Assembly (NCBI GenBank): GCA_043744275.1
Contig: JAYTUY010000293.1
Coordinates: 1 to 42,588 of the forward strand
DNA from: JAAFJT01 sp043744275
GTDB lineage: Bacteria; Bacteroidota; Bacteroidia; Chitinophagales; Saprospiraceae
Length of the DNA: 42,588 nt
Reading direction: 5' to 3'
In this document: positions 31,287-40,428 of the stretch, piece by piece
How positions within the stretch are numbered: the stretch's first letter is position 1
Layout of the letters: each line of letters begins with the position of its first letter
Position numbers and translations under genes: made by a program
The notes under the pieces: generated by a model
What the model saw: the letters and a program-made list of their open reading frames with translations, nothing else
What the model was told of the DNA's origin: nothing
The model's database searches: none

Positions 31287-34109
31287 TTAGATTTTTTTAA
31301 CAAAATCATAAAGGATAGAGAAGTAAGCCATTCTTCCTATTCGTGGACCACCATAAGTTTGATACTGTAGTTTATTCATAACATTGGATGCTCCTAATTT
31401 GAAAGTCGTATTGATTTTTGGAACTGTATAATTGATTTGAGCATCTACCAAATCATATGTAGGAACAAAGCCTGTAAACTGAGGGGAGCCTTCAAAAATA
31501 AACCCTTGAATCCATTTATAGTTGACATTAAAACCAAAATTTTTCAACTTACCCAATACGACATCTCTACCTGATATGCCGATATTGTACTTGTGTTCAG
31601 GTGTATTGAATGCAGGAATAATAGGGTCGTCAATTTTTGTATTGAGTTTGTTCCAAGAATAATTGCCTGCCAGTGCATAGTATTTTTTGAAATAATAATT
31701 AAAACCAATTGAAAAACCTTGAGTCGTTACTTGATTTAAAGAATTGGCAGCATATCGAAATGCTTGAACATTTTTAGGAAAACCATTAAAAGCGTCAATA
31801 TCGGCTGTAACACCAATCCGATAGCCTAAGAAATCATTATAAAAACTATAATAATAACTGGCATCCATATATACTTTTTCAAACAAGGTGGTTCTATAAC
31901 CGATTTCTACTGATTTTACTTTTTCAGGTTGTACACCTGGCACTTTGAATTTGCTGGCGTCCAAAACTTTTTTATCATAAGTATCTAAATAGTTTCTAAA
32001 ACCATCTACTGAAAACAAAGTATCACTGCCTTTTAAATTACCTGCCAAAATAGCTCTACCCACATTTAAATAAAGGTATTGATCGCTCAAAGTAGGGTTT
32101 CTGATAGCTGATGAAAAGGATAATCTAAGAAAATTAACTTTATCAGGCTGCCATACCAAAGAAGCTGCAGGAGACACAACCCACTGAAAGTTCTCATTTT
32201 TATCTGCTCTGATTGTAGCGCTCACCCGCCATTTTTTTTCATTAAAACTTTTTTCAACACCACCATAAAAACCTAACTCATTGTTTTTAATCCGAGTGTT
32301 GGAAGTATCTGAAAAGATAGTCCCCTCAGTATAAGGTCTGTACGCTCTAACATTTCCGCCTACAGTTAACACATCCGTCCAAGTAGGTGTAAATTTATAT
32401 TCAGCATGAACATGGTATAAAGCTGATTTATCAAAAAATCGGGTTCCACTATTAATATCTCTTTTATTCGATTTTTTAAGCCTAATTTCTTCAAACAATT
32501 GATTGAATCTTTCTGAACCAGGCTCATAGAAAGGTGTTTGTGTACCTTGAGTATTAGCATAATTTTGAGCAAGTTGATGCCAAATAGCAATCGAATCTTG
32601 ATATTTTGTCAACCAAGAATTTGAAGCATTATAATCATACACAATTTTAGGCGAGCCATCAATTACCACGACTGTTGGTTGAGGAAATTCTAACTTTCGA
32701 GTTCTGGGTACTATATTATTTCGCCAAAAATTTTCGTAATCAGGTCCCCATTTTATACTTTCTTTTGAGCGTTCTTGTAATAATAAAGCAGTAAAATAAG
32801 GGTCGTAAGATTTGCCTGCATCTTCGTTGGTAGCATAGGCTCTTATGAAAAATTTATCAGTCTTTCTTAGTTCAATTCTATTTTGAAAAAATAAAATATC
32901 TTTCAAACTAAAACGATTATCCCCTTGATAGACGGTCGTTCCGCTGCCAAAACTGGAAGATAATATCAGTTCAGTAGAGTTGCCTTGTTGGCTTGGATTT
33001 AACCGAAAATGCACGGCTGCATTTGCCTTTATGTTTTTTGTGTTGTAATCCACTAAATCTTTTTCTGAATAACCCTTCCTATAAAAAGCACCTAAGCCTG
33101 GATAGACCCAGGGCTGCTTTTTTGAATTTTCAGAATAATCGAATGTTACATTATATTCATCACCATACCGATTGACATGATCATAACCGCCTGGATTAGT
33201 CTTGCCAAAATCTGTATCATATACTTGGTCATTATTGTCAGCTACCCAATCATTGGCTTTCAAGATAAAACCATTGATTTTATAAGCCATCCAATCCAAT
33301 CCATCTTTATTTTTAATAGCATCGGCATATCTAAAAGAGCCTTCTAAAAGACTTCTTTCGCCCGTTTTTATTTGAGCAGATAAGCCTTTTTGATAAAAAG
33401 GGTTCTTAGTTTCTAAGGAAATAACACCATTAAAGGCATTCGGTCCATAATAAGCTGAACTTGCACCCACTATTAAATTGGCTTTCAAAACATCTAATTC
33501 AGATGAGCCTAAAAAGTTGCCCAATGAAAAATTCAGACCGGGTGATTGATTATCCACACCGTCTATAATTTGTAAAGACCTCACAGGGCTTGTAGAGTTG
33601 AAGCCGCGCGTATTGATAATCGTAAAGCCAATACTGGCAGTTGTCATGTCAACGCCTTTAAGCGTGCCCATACTTTCATAAAAACTCAAAGAAGCCGCTT
33701 GTTTTATTGCCAATTTATCCATCGTTTCTACAGAAAGTGGACTGGCTTTCTGCTTATCGCTGATGCGTTGACCTGTAATCTCTACAACATCAATTGATAA
33801 AGCCTGCTCGCCGAGCTTGATACTGAGGGGTTTAGCATCTTTTACTTCAATGTCTTGCGTTTCAAAGCCGACAAAAGAAACAGAGACTGTTAAAGGATAA
33901 GTTTTATCCGTTTTAAATTCAAACAAACCATCATAGTCTGTTTGTGTGCCGACCGTTGTGCCTTTTATGACAACAGTAGCTCCGACCATTACTTCTCCAG
34001 TAGTGCCATCAATTATTTTACCTTTTACAAGGGTTTGGGCAAAAATAAAAGGGGAAAAGAGTAGGAACAATAATGTTAGGTTAATTTGGTTAGTAAGCTT
34101 TAATTTCAT
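31287..34109 (-). CDS. TonB-dependent receptor (CarboxypepD_reg plus plug and barrel)
   Basis: A 940-residue outer-membrane receptor. Signal peptide (LTNQINLTLLFLLFSPFIFA), an N-terminal carboxypeptidase-regulatory-like beta-sandwich (about 28-105: VKGKIIDGTTGEVMVGATVV, TDYDGLFEFKTDKTYPLTVS), a plug (about 115-235: VVEITGQRISDKQKASPLSV, TTASIGFTIINTRGFNSTSP), then a long C-terminal beta-barrel ending in YFSILYDFVKKI. No SusD-like partner is adjacent, so the substrate is unknown. Words at 32322 (TEG) and 33821 (PLS), and a variant at 31478, lie inside. The ATG is preceded by AAGGAG at a good distance, a Shine-Dalgarno-like site unusual in the phylum. Confidence 0.92.
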   Translation of the reverse strand: MKLKLTNQINLTLLFLLFSPFIFAQTLVKGKIIDGTTGEVMVGATVVIKGTTVGTQTDYDGLFEFKTDKTYPLTVSVSFVGFETQDIEVKDAKPLSIKLGEQALSIDVVEITGQRISDKQKASPLSVETMDKLAIKQAASLSFYESMGTLKGVDMTTASIGFTIINTRGFNSTSPVRSLQIIDGVDNQSPGLNFSLGNFLGSSELDVLKANLIVGASSAYYGPNAFNGVISLETKNPFYQKGLSAQIKTGERSLLEGSFRYADAIKNKDGLDWMAYKINGFILKANDWVADNNDQVYDTDFGKTNPGGYDHVNRYGDEYNVTFDYSENSKKQPWVYPGLGAFYRKGYSEKDLVDYNTKNIKANAAVHFRLNPSQQGNSTELILSSSFGSGTTVYQGDNRFSLKDILFFQNRIELRKTDKFFIRAYATNEDAGKSYDPYFTALLLQERSKESIKWGPDYENFWRNNIVPRTRKLEFPQPTVVVIDGSPKIVYDYNASNSWLTKYQDSIAIWHQLAQNYANTQGTQTPFYEPGSERFNQLFEEIRLKKSNKRDINSGTRFFDKSALYHVHAEYKFTPTWTDVLTVGGNVRAYRPYTEGTIFSDTSNTRIKNNELGFYGGVEKSFNEKKWRVSATIRADKNENFQWVVSPAASLVWQPDKVNFLRLSFSSAIRNPTLSDQYLYLNVGRAILAGNLKGSDTLFSVDGFRNYLDTYDKKVLDASKFKVPGVQPEKVKSVEIGYRTTLFEKVYMDASYYYSFYNDFLGYRIGVTADIDAFNGFPKNVQAFRYAANSLNQVTTQGFSIGFNYYFKKYYALAGNYSWNKLNTKIDDPIIPAFNTPEHKYNIGISGRDVVLGKLKNFGFNVNYKWIQGFIFEGSPQFTGFVPTYDLVDAQINYTVPKINTTFKLGASNVMNKLQYQTYGGPRIGRMAYFSILYDFVKKI

Positions 34110-34272
34110 AATTCTCCTTTTTAATAATGTACAATTTATTTGAAAGTGTGAAATTAGTGAAAATTCGCTAAATGAAAAAAAATTAACATTAATATTTTTT
34201 ACAATTGACTTTATTTAATTTCCCTCATTTTAAAAGATGCCTATTTTTATTGGGTCAATACAATTTACCCCA

Positions 34273-34330
34273 TAAAAAAAGGGTACTTTTTATAAAACAT
34301 TGCTCAACAATATTTTACAAAAAATACCCT
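34273..34330 (-). terminator. Long hairpin terminator downstream of the PorP/OmpA gene
   Basis: A 23-bp stem: arms 34280-34302 and 34308-34330, loop CTCAA. On the plus strand three positions mismatch, but on the minus RNA all three become G-U pairs. Then follows a run of seven U. So it serves the minus-strand gene ending at 34400. Confidence 0.85.
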
Positions 34331-34399
34331 AATCCCTTTTAAAAAAAAATCAGTAAAAATCTGTCGCATCAGTCGCATCTGTGTCCCATTGCAACAACT

Positions 34400-36220
34400 C
34401 TAATCAAATGCAAACTCAATTTCAACACGTCTATTCATTTCCAAACCTGTTTTATCTTTCACTTCTATAGCTGGACGTGAATCTCCATAATAATAAGTCG
34501 AAATTTGATTGGGAGAAACACCTCTTGAAATCAAATAATTTTTCACCGCTTCCGCTCTATTATTTGACAACATAATATTGTGTTCCTTCTTACCCTTATT
34601 ATCCGCATGACCTTCTACTTTGATTTTCCAATCTTTTTTATTGCGTAATAAATTAGCCAAAGTATTCAAATTGCGATATGCCGCAGGGCGAATATTCCAT
34701 TTATCACTGTCAAAATAAAGGTTTTGAATGGCTAAAGTCAAAATATCTCTATCTTCTTGACTCGTTTGAGGGCAACCGAAGTTTTCAACAGGTCCCGCTG
34801 TGTTGGGGCATTTGTCTTTATCATCAGGCACACCATCGCCATCTCTATCTCCGCCTTGTGGACAGCCCTTGTTTTCCTTCGGACCTGCTACATCGGGACA
34901 TGGGTCGTTTTTATCAGGTGTTCCGTCTTGGTCACGGTCGTTTTCAGGAGGACAACCCATATTTTCAAGCGTGCCAGCCACATCAGGGCAAGGGTCAACA
35001 TCGTCTAAAATGCCGTCTTGATCTCTATCACTGAGGGGGCAACCGCCATTTTTCAAAGTGCCTGGAATGTCTGGACATTTATCAATATCATCTCGAATGC
35101 CGTCGCCATCTCTATCATTGGTCGGGCAGCCTTTATTTTCCTTAGTGCCTGGCACATCGGGGCATTGGTCGTCTTTATCGCAAATGCCGTCGCGGTCTTT
35201 ATCGGGGCAGTTTCTTTCTACCTTTTCCGCCACAGGGCAACCGCTATTGTCTTTTGAACCGGGTTCAGTCGGGCATTTATCGTCTTTATCGCAAACGCCG
35301 TCCTTGTCTTCGTCCTTGCATTTATCATTGCCAAAACGCATTGCAAAAACTATTTCATGACTACCAGCACTGCTATTTCTCAACTGAGAAGTCGTCATAT
35401 CATAACTATAGGCGACCATCCATTTGGGGAAATCAATGCCAGCCATAATACTCACCGCATCGTCTGTTCTAAAACTACCGCCTAACCAAAACTTTTTGTT
35501 GATAATGCCTCTCAAAGACGCGTCATACTGAGGGGGTGTGTTGGGTGATAATTTTATCAAAGCTGAAGGTTCTAAAGTCATCACATCACTCACTTTAATG
35601 CCGTAGCCGATAATGCCATGATATTGACGTTCGATTCTGCTGGGATTGGTGGTGCGAGCAGCTGGGTCGAAAATAAGTTTTTTACGATAAAGCTGCGGCA
35701 CTGAAATGCCACCAAATAGACCATCCTCTTGCTTGAAATATATTCCCGCGCTGAGGTCTGGAATCCAAACACCTACTTGCCCGCCGCTCACAGTCGGATC
35801 TATATCATGTTGTAAAAAAGCATTGTCGCGGACGTTCACTTTATAGTAACCACCTGAGAAACCAATGGAAATGCTGCTTTTTTCAGCCACTTTTTGATTG
35901 AAAGCAAGCATACCCGTTACACCATTTTTTCTGAATGTTCCTTGAACATCATTATAAAAATAGCCACCCAGACTGATGGGCACTTTTTTCATCTTTCCCA
36001 TCAAGCTGACAATATTGGTCTGCGGACGCCCCTCTACACCTACCCATTGCGAGCGAGCGAGACCCCTCAGTTCCACGTTCTTTAGAGTGCCAATGGCAGC
36101 TGGATTGAACGCATATGTGTTAATCACATAATTGGTGAACAAGGGATATTGCTGTGCTTGAACTGTAAAGGATTTTATGAATAAAAATATCAAAACGATG
36201 ATATGTAAATACCTTTTCAT
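34400..36220 (-). CDS. PorP/SprF-TSP3-OmpA outer-membrane protein
   Basis: A 606-residue fused surface protein. Residues 1-22 are a signal peptide. The PorP/SprF domain (about 23-300) has QYPLFTNYVINTYAFNPAAI and repeated beta strands. Then follow about six thrombospondin type 3-like calcium repeats (about 300-485: D-x-D-x-DG-x-x-D-x-D-x-CP patterns, for example DKDRDGICDKDDQCPDVPGT). Last is an OmpA C-terminal domain (IKVEGHADNKG...NNRAEAVKNYLISRGVSPNQ) for peptidoglycan anchoring. PorP/SprF proteins work with CHU_C-tagged T9SS substrates; the CHU_C protein gene lies 35 bases upstream. Word at 35526 encodes PQY; weak words at 35029 and 36063. Confidence 0.92.
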   Translation of the reverse strand: MKRYLHIIVLIFLFIKSFTVQAQQYPLFTNYVINTYAFNPAAIGTLKNVELRGLARSQWVGVEGRPQTNIVSLMGKMKKVPISLGGYFYNDVQGTFRKNGVTGMLAFNQKVAEKSSISIGFSGGYYKVNVRDNAFLQHDIDPTVSGGQVGVWIPDLSAGIYFKQEDGLFGGISVPQLYRKKLIFDPAARTTNPSRIERQYHGIIGYGIKVSDVMTLEPSALIKLSPNTPPQYDASLRGIINKKFWLGGSFRTDDAVSIMAGIDFPKWMVAYSYDMTTSQLRNSSAGSHEIVFAMRFGNDKCKDEDKDGVCDKDDKCPTEPGSKDNSGCPVAEKVERNCPDKDRDGICDKDDQCPDVPGTKENKGCPTNDRDGDGIRDDIDKCPDIPGTLKNGGCPLSDRDQDGILDDVDPCPDVAGTLENMGCPPENDRDQDGTPDKNDPCPDVAGPKENKGCPQGGDRDGDGVPDDKDKCPNTAGPVENFGCPQTSQEDRDILTLAIQNLYFDSDKWNIRPAAYRNLNTLANLLRNKKDWKIKVEGHADNKGKKEHNIMLSNNRAEAVKNYLISRGVSPNQISTYYYGDSRPAIEVKDKTGLEMNRRVEIEFAFD

Positions 36221-36255
36221 TAACTCTTATTTGAATTATTAAATGATTATGTTTT

Positions 36256-37500
36256 TTATCTCACCAAAGTAATCGCTCCCGTCCAAACTGTTCCTTTATC
36301 GTCATTCAATCGAATGACATAATAATAGGCTGCAGCGGGCAGGTCTTTTCCATCATTGGTGACGCCATTCCATTCGTTGCTATAAGGAGCTTTATTGTAA
36401 ACCACTTGACCCCAACGATTGAAAAGAACGACTTCATTTTTCGGATATTTTTCAATATCTTTTACCACCCATGTTTCGTTCGCATTATCGCCATTGGGAG
36501 AAAAAGTGTCAAATATTTTATCATTTTTAGGCTCTTTGCAACGTAATTTTATTTCAAAAGAAGTATCAATCTTACAACCTTGAGCATCTTTTATAGTCAC
36601 AGGATAATTGCCAGCTGAAAGACTCACTAAACCGACTTTAAGGCTATCCGCCGACCTTTCGTATTTATATGGAGCTGTGCCACCAGTTGCTTCCAAACTA
36701 ATCATCCCATCATTGTAATTTTTACAACTTTCATTAATAATAGCCACTTTAAATGCCATTTTACTGAGGGGTTGCGTAATAGTTGTATCAAAATTAATAC
36801 TACAACCGTTGGCATCCGTCACCGTCACTTGATAGCGACCCACTGCTAAACCGCTGATTGTAGAGCCAGTATTCCCATTCGACCATCTATATGTTTTCAC
36901 TCCCGAACCACCTGTAGTGTTTACATTTACTGAGCCTGTTTTATCGCCAAAACATTTCACATTGGCAACTCCAATATTACCACTAAACCCAACTTGATTG
37001 GGATTAATAGTCACTGATTTAGAAATGCTTTCACTACAACTGCCTTGTTTGACAGTGAGTGAAATGATTTTCAAACCTGATGTACTAAAGCTAATACCAA
37101 CAGGATTCGCTTGATTCGATGTCCTCGGAGAAGCACCATCGCCAAAATCCCAATTATAAACCACGCCTTGAACTTGACTGCCATTGTATTCAAAATCGTA
37201 GCGAATACCACAAGTTTGCGAGGCAGTCGATGATATACTAAATGCAGCACTGACAGAACAATTGGCTGGATTATCAAATAATGCAGGAGGTTGTTGAAAA
37301 CCTTGACGCAGAAATAATTTACCATCTGGGGATTGTAGCGTGCCACAACCTGGGCAACCACCTGCCGTCCAACTGATTCTGAAAGGTGCGCTCACTTTTT
37401 GCTTACCCTGGCTGGATAGTGTCCACCTTTTCAACTGCTGGGCATTGCCATTTTGAAAAGCCAACAGCAGTACTATTATTTTAATTAAAATCTTTTTCAT
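36256..37500 (-). CDS. SprB-repeat/PKD protein with CHU_C (type B) sorting domain
   Basis: A 414-residue exported protein from ATG 37500 (MKKILIKIIVLLLAFQNG). A PKD-like domain (about 85-170: VYNWDFGDGASPRTSNQANP) and SprB-like repeats (VKCFGDKTGSVNVNTTGGSG and INESCKNYNDGMISLEATGG) precede the gliding-motility-associated C-terminal domain (FSPNGDNANETWVVKDIEKY ... NRWGQVVYNK, GAITLVR). This is a type B T9SS signal, so the protein is secreted by the type IX system. The neighbouring PorP/SprF-OmpA gene is the likely secretion partner or cell-surface anchor. A word (36762) encodes PLS. Confidence 0.92.
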   Translation of the reverse strand: MKKILIKIIVLLLAFQNGNAQQLKRWTLSSQGKQKVSAPFRISWTAGGCPGCGTLQSPDGKLFLRQGFQQPPALFDNPANCSVSAAFSISSTASQTCGIRYDFEYNGSQVQGVVYNWDFGDGASPRTSNQANPVGISFSTSGLKIISLTVKQGSCSESISKSVTINPNQVGFSGNIGVANVKCFGDKTGSVNVNTTGGSGVKTYRWSNGNTGSTISGLAVGRYQVTVTDANGCSINFDTTITQPLSKMAFKVAIINESCKNYNDGMISLEATGGTAPYKYERSADSLKVGLVSLSAGNYPVTIKDAQGCKIDTSFEIKLRCKEPKNDKIFDTFSPNGDNANETWVVKDIEKYPKNEVVLFNRWGQVVYNKAPYSNEWNGVTNDGKDLPAAAYYYVIRLNDDKGTVWTGAITLVR

Positions 37501-37602
37501 ATTGCGATACATTGTTTTAACTTTTTAATTTGATAAAATATACCGTCTCATTTATCCCTTTGGCAGTATTGAGAGGTATTTCTAATGAAAAAGCTAAGAT
37601 TA

Positions 37603-39162
37603 TTAATTGTTTTTCAATAAATAACCTGTTAAAACTAAGGCATCGGTTGGAAGAATTGTATAAGGCTTTTTAATTCTTTTACCTGCATTAATCACAATAA
37701 GCCGTGCAGATTGGCTTGAATTGACCGTATAAAAGTTGAAAATATCGCTATCTAATTGCAAATCGAGCAAACCCCGTTCTGTCTTACCACTTTTAATGAC
37801 GAGCGTAAAACCCGTAGGCACCACATATTCAAAAGCTGGATTCGTAAAATCTAAAATCATCGTTTTGATTTCAGGTTGTTCAGCTATCAAAAAACCTGTG
37901 CAATAGCAAGTATTAATAGTCGTACCGCTTGGAATCATCGGCATACCCGGTTCAGCATATAAAATTTTACCATCTGCCAATTTCACACTGCTATTCACAG
38001 CACTCACGAATAAACTTTTACCCACAGGCACTACAAAATTGGACGTAATAACCACAGGGTCTCCAACGATGCCCGAAGGAAAATCAATAGAAGCTGCCGG
38101 TGCTCGCAAAGGAATTGACGACATTGAGATAGCAAAAGGCACGCCCGTCGGATTACTCAATGAAAGCGTATCCCGTCTGAATGTAAGCGTTTGAATTTCA
38201 TTTTTAGGATCTCTATCAAAATCATCTGAAGCCGTTTTAGCGATTAAAGCCGTATCAGCTTTTAATGCTCTCCAAGCGAAAGCTGCTTTATTCGCACTAT
38301 CCGCCATGATTGCCCGATTGGCATTGATGGCATTCCAAGCGATTTGAGCGCGTAATGTACTGTCTGCGAGAATTGCCCGTTGTGCTTGACCAGCTCTGCG
38401 CGCGCTATCCGCATAATAAGAAAAAGAAGCAGTATCAGCTTTCACCGCTCTTTGTGCAGTCGCTGAATTTTGACTGAATCTTGAGCTATCTGAATACATG
38501 GAAGTGATAGCACTGTTCGCTTGATTGGCGCGAACAGCTTCATCAGCTTTCAAAGCCTTCACTGCATTGGCTGAATTTTGACTAAATCTTGAACTGTCTG
38601 CATAAGTAGCCGTCGTGGCATAATTGGCTTGAAGTGCCCGCGTAGCTTCGTCGGCTTTTCCTGCTTTAGTAGCATAAGCAGCCGTTTCAGCAGTTGTAGC
38701 AAATGTTGCTCTGCCCGCTCTACTCGATGAATCAGCGACATTTGCGAAGGCAGCTTTCTCAGTAAAAAGTGCATAAGGCACTGAAACCAATTGATTTGTA
38801 CCCATCAGTACGAAATTATTTCCGCCTGAAATATCCATTTCAACTTTCAAATAAAACTTATCTTGACCCCAACGGACATTGCTGAAAGATGTTTGAACAC
38901 CACCGATGCGCGTGCCATTGCCAATTTGAAGATCAAATAGACCAAATCCATCTGTTGTGAGGGTATGCGTTTCCACCCATTCATCCACGCCACTTGCAGA
39001 ACCTTTCAAGAGCGAAATGCGCACTTTAATGTTCTGACTCACGAGCTCACGACCACTCAAATCGGTAGCTACTGCTTGATAACATACACTTTGAGGAACT
39101 TGAGCCTCAGCTGCAAAAGAAAATAAAAAGAGTGCGACAATTGCGAATAAAAATTTTTTCAT
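37603..39162 (-). CDS. Secreted heptad-repeat (tail-fibre-like) protein
   Basis: A 519-residue exported protein: signal peptide (KKFLFAIVALFLFSFAAEAQ), an N-terminal domain (about 21-140) starting QVPQSVCYQAVATDLSGREL with GFGLFDLQIGNGTRIGGVQT and SVPYALF. Then a long alternating region of Ala-rich repeats (about 140-310: TAETAAYATKAGKADEATRA, ADSSRFSQNSANAVKALKAD), about 7-11 residues per turn, typical of trimeric fibre stalks. The C-terminal part (about 330-519) is beta-rich. Bacteroidota phage-tail-collar-like and adhesin proteins have the same layout. No word occurs in this gene. A solitary palindrome (37606) overlaps its stop. Confidence 0.75.
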   Translation of the reverse strand: MKKFLFAIVALFLFSFAAEAQVPQSVCYQAVATDLSGRELVSQNIKVRISLLKGSASGVDEWVETHTLTTDGFGLFDLQIGNGTRIGGVQTSFSNVRWGQDKFYLKVEMDISGGNNFVLMGTNQLVSVPYALFTEKAAFANVADSSSRAGRATFATTAETAAYATKAGKADEATRALQANYATTATYADSSRFSQNSANAVKALKADEAVRANQANSAITSMYSDSSRFSQNSATAQRAVKADTASFSYYADSARRAGQAQRAILADSTLRAQIAWNAINANRAIMADSANKAAFAWRALKADTALIAKTASDDFDRDPKNEIQTLTFRRDTLSLSNPTGVPFAISMSSIPLRAPAASIDFPSGIVGDPVVITSNFVVPVGKSLFVSAVNSSVKLADGKILYAEPGMPMIPSGTTINTCYCTGFLIAEQPEIKTMILDFTNPAFEYVVPTGFTLVIKSGKTERGLLDLQLDSDIFNFYTVNSSQSARLIVINAGKRIKKPYTILPTDALVLTGYLLKNN

Positions 39163-39588
39163 CTTTTTTTTTAATAGTTTTTTTTTAGAAATTTTTTCAA
39201 TTTTTTAAGCTATGTACTTATTATAGTGTACTAATTGAATATTATTTATTTTAATTTAAAATGATAAGGCAATAAGAGTTATTAATCAGGTTGGCGTAAC
39301 TGATTAATAATCAGAACATTATAAATTATATTTTGTGACAGGTCATTCTACGGTGAGGAAAGTGAAAGGTTTAGTTTAAATTAAAATAAAATATATTTTT
39401 ATTTTAATTTAAACTTGGAATTTAGAAGGGAATTTATTATGGAATGGGCATAAAAAAAAAGCGTAAATGTGGTAACCACATTTACGCTCTCATCGAAAGG
39501 ACACAATTTTTATCTATAAATTCTTTTCAAATTTACACTAATAAATCCAATAAGTCAAGTGCAGATTTTTTTTAATTTAATAAAACAA
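39163..39588. other. 426-base intergenic region with three stem-loops
   Basis: It holds (i) an 11-bp inverted repeat TTATTAATCAG/CTGATTAATAA at 39279-39289 and 39300-39310; (ii) a perfect 18-bp inverted repeat, arms 39374-39391 and 39397-39414, around TATAT; (iii) the terminator at 39451-39488. No convincing open frame on either strand. It is strongly AT-rich, with no recognised RNA gene. The promoter of the heptad-repeat protein gene must be here. Confidence 0.6.
39451..39488 (-). terminator. Intrinsic terminator of the lipoprotein gene at 39589
   Basis: AGCGTAAATGTGG and CCACATTTACGCT (39460-39472, 39476-39488) form a perfect 13-bp stem with loop TAA. Plus-strand A9 at 39452-39460 means a U-run follows on the minus RNA. 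Confidence 0.9.
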
Positions 39589-40428
39589 CTATCGGCGCAA
39601 TTTTATGACTTTCGTTTGACCATTTGGCAATGTTAAGAGTGCTTCTCTATCACAATTACCACCTCCATAACCATAATCTAATGAGCGTGCATTGCCTTCA
39701 ATCGTAATGGTTCGGACGCCGCTTGTAATCCACGGGCAGAGTGCCTTATGAACGATGGGAGAGTTGATAACGCTGCTAAATGCCTTGCCTTTTCTATTCA
39801 CACCCGACTCATTGCCAGTGACTGTCCAAACATCGTCGAGTGGTGTACGGGTGTTGAAGCCCTGCGTTTTGACCACTGTATGAGTGGCATTCCAAGTAGC
39901 AATAGTCCCGTCGCCGAAGGTAATTTTACCATTCACAACTGTCCGTGTAAATGAGAGTTGACCTTGTGCATTTAAGCCGTTGTTTTTCCATGTTCGAGTG
40001 CCTTCGATTTTAGCACTGTCAATATAAAAATTTTGGAAAGTCACGGTCTTAGTGGCATTGATTTTCATCAATGAATCGCTCAAGGCAATCACGATTTTAC
40101 CTTTTCTAATTCTGCCGTTGTGGTCAGTACAACCGGTGCCGAAATCAACAGTAATGGTTTGAGGAAAAGTACCACGAGGAGCCGAATACGTGACAACAGC
40201 ACAGCTTGAACCACCGGGTCCGCCACTGCCCATGCCTTCGATAGCCATATCGGATTCGTCCTCAGTGTTTTGAGAATAAGATTCGGCATCGCTGACATCC
40301 TCGCTGGAGGTGATGGCTGCTTCGTTAATGGTTGCCTCATTGGGCGAAACGTTGTTGTCTTTGTTGCAAGCGGTGAAAAGTGCTGCGGTGAATAAAATGG
40401 CTAATGAGCCTTTGATAATGGTTTTCAT
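39589..40428 (-). CDS. Hypothetical lipoprotein, 279 aa
   Basis: A lipoprotein: signal sequence ending ILFTAALFTAC with Cys21. The mature protein begins with an acidic, Ser/Glu-rich linker (about 25-70) and a glycine-rich hinge (GMGSGGPGGSSC). Then a beta-rich domain of about 200 residues (RGTFPQTITVDFGTGCTDHN, GKIVIALSDSLMKINATKTV, KITFGDGTIATWNATHTVVK), with four Cys possibly in disulfides. It looks like the DUF-type beta-barrel lipoproteins of Bacteroidota. No family is named. Stand-alone gene with its own terminator; a TACTGAGGGG word lies upstream at 40510. Confidence 0.7.
   Translation of the reverse strand: MKTIIKGSLAILFTAALFTACNKDNNVSPNEATINEAAITSSEDVSDAESYSQNTEDESDMAIEGMGSGGPGGSSCAVVTYSAPRGTFPQTITVDFGTGCTDHNGRIRKGKIVIALSDSLMKINATKTVTFQNFYIDSAKIEGTRTWKNNGLNAQGQLSFTRTVVNGKITFGDGTIATWNATHTVVKTQGFNTRTPLDDVWTVTGNESGVNRKGKAFSSVINSPIVHKALCPWITSGVRTITIEGNARSLDYGYGGGNCDREALLTLPNGQTKVIKLRR

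Noticed and set aside
34678..35360. Several long plus-strand open frames opposite the PorP/OmpA gene
   Set aside because: They are mirror frames of the TSP3 repeats; codon content and overlap make them shadows.
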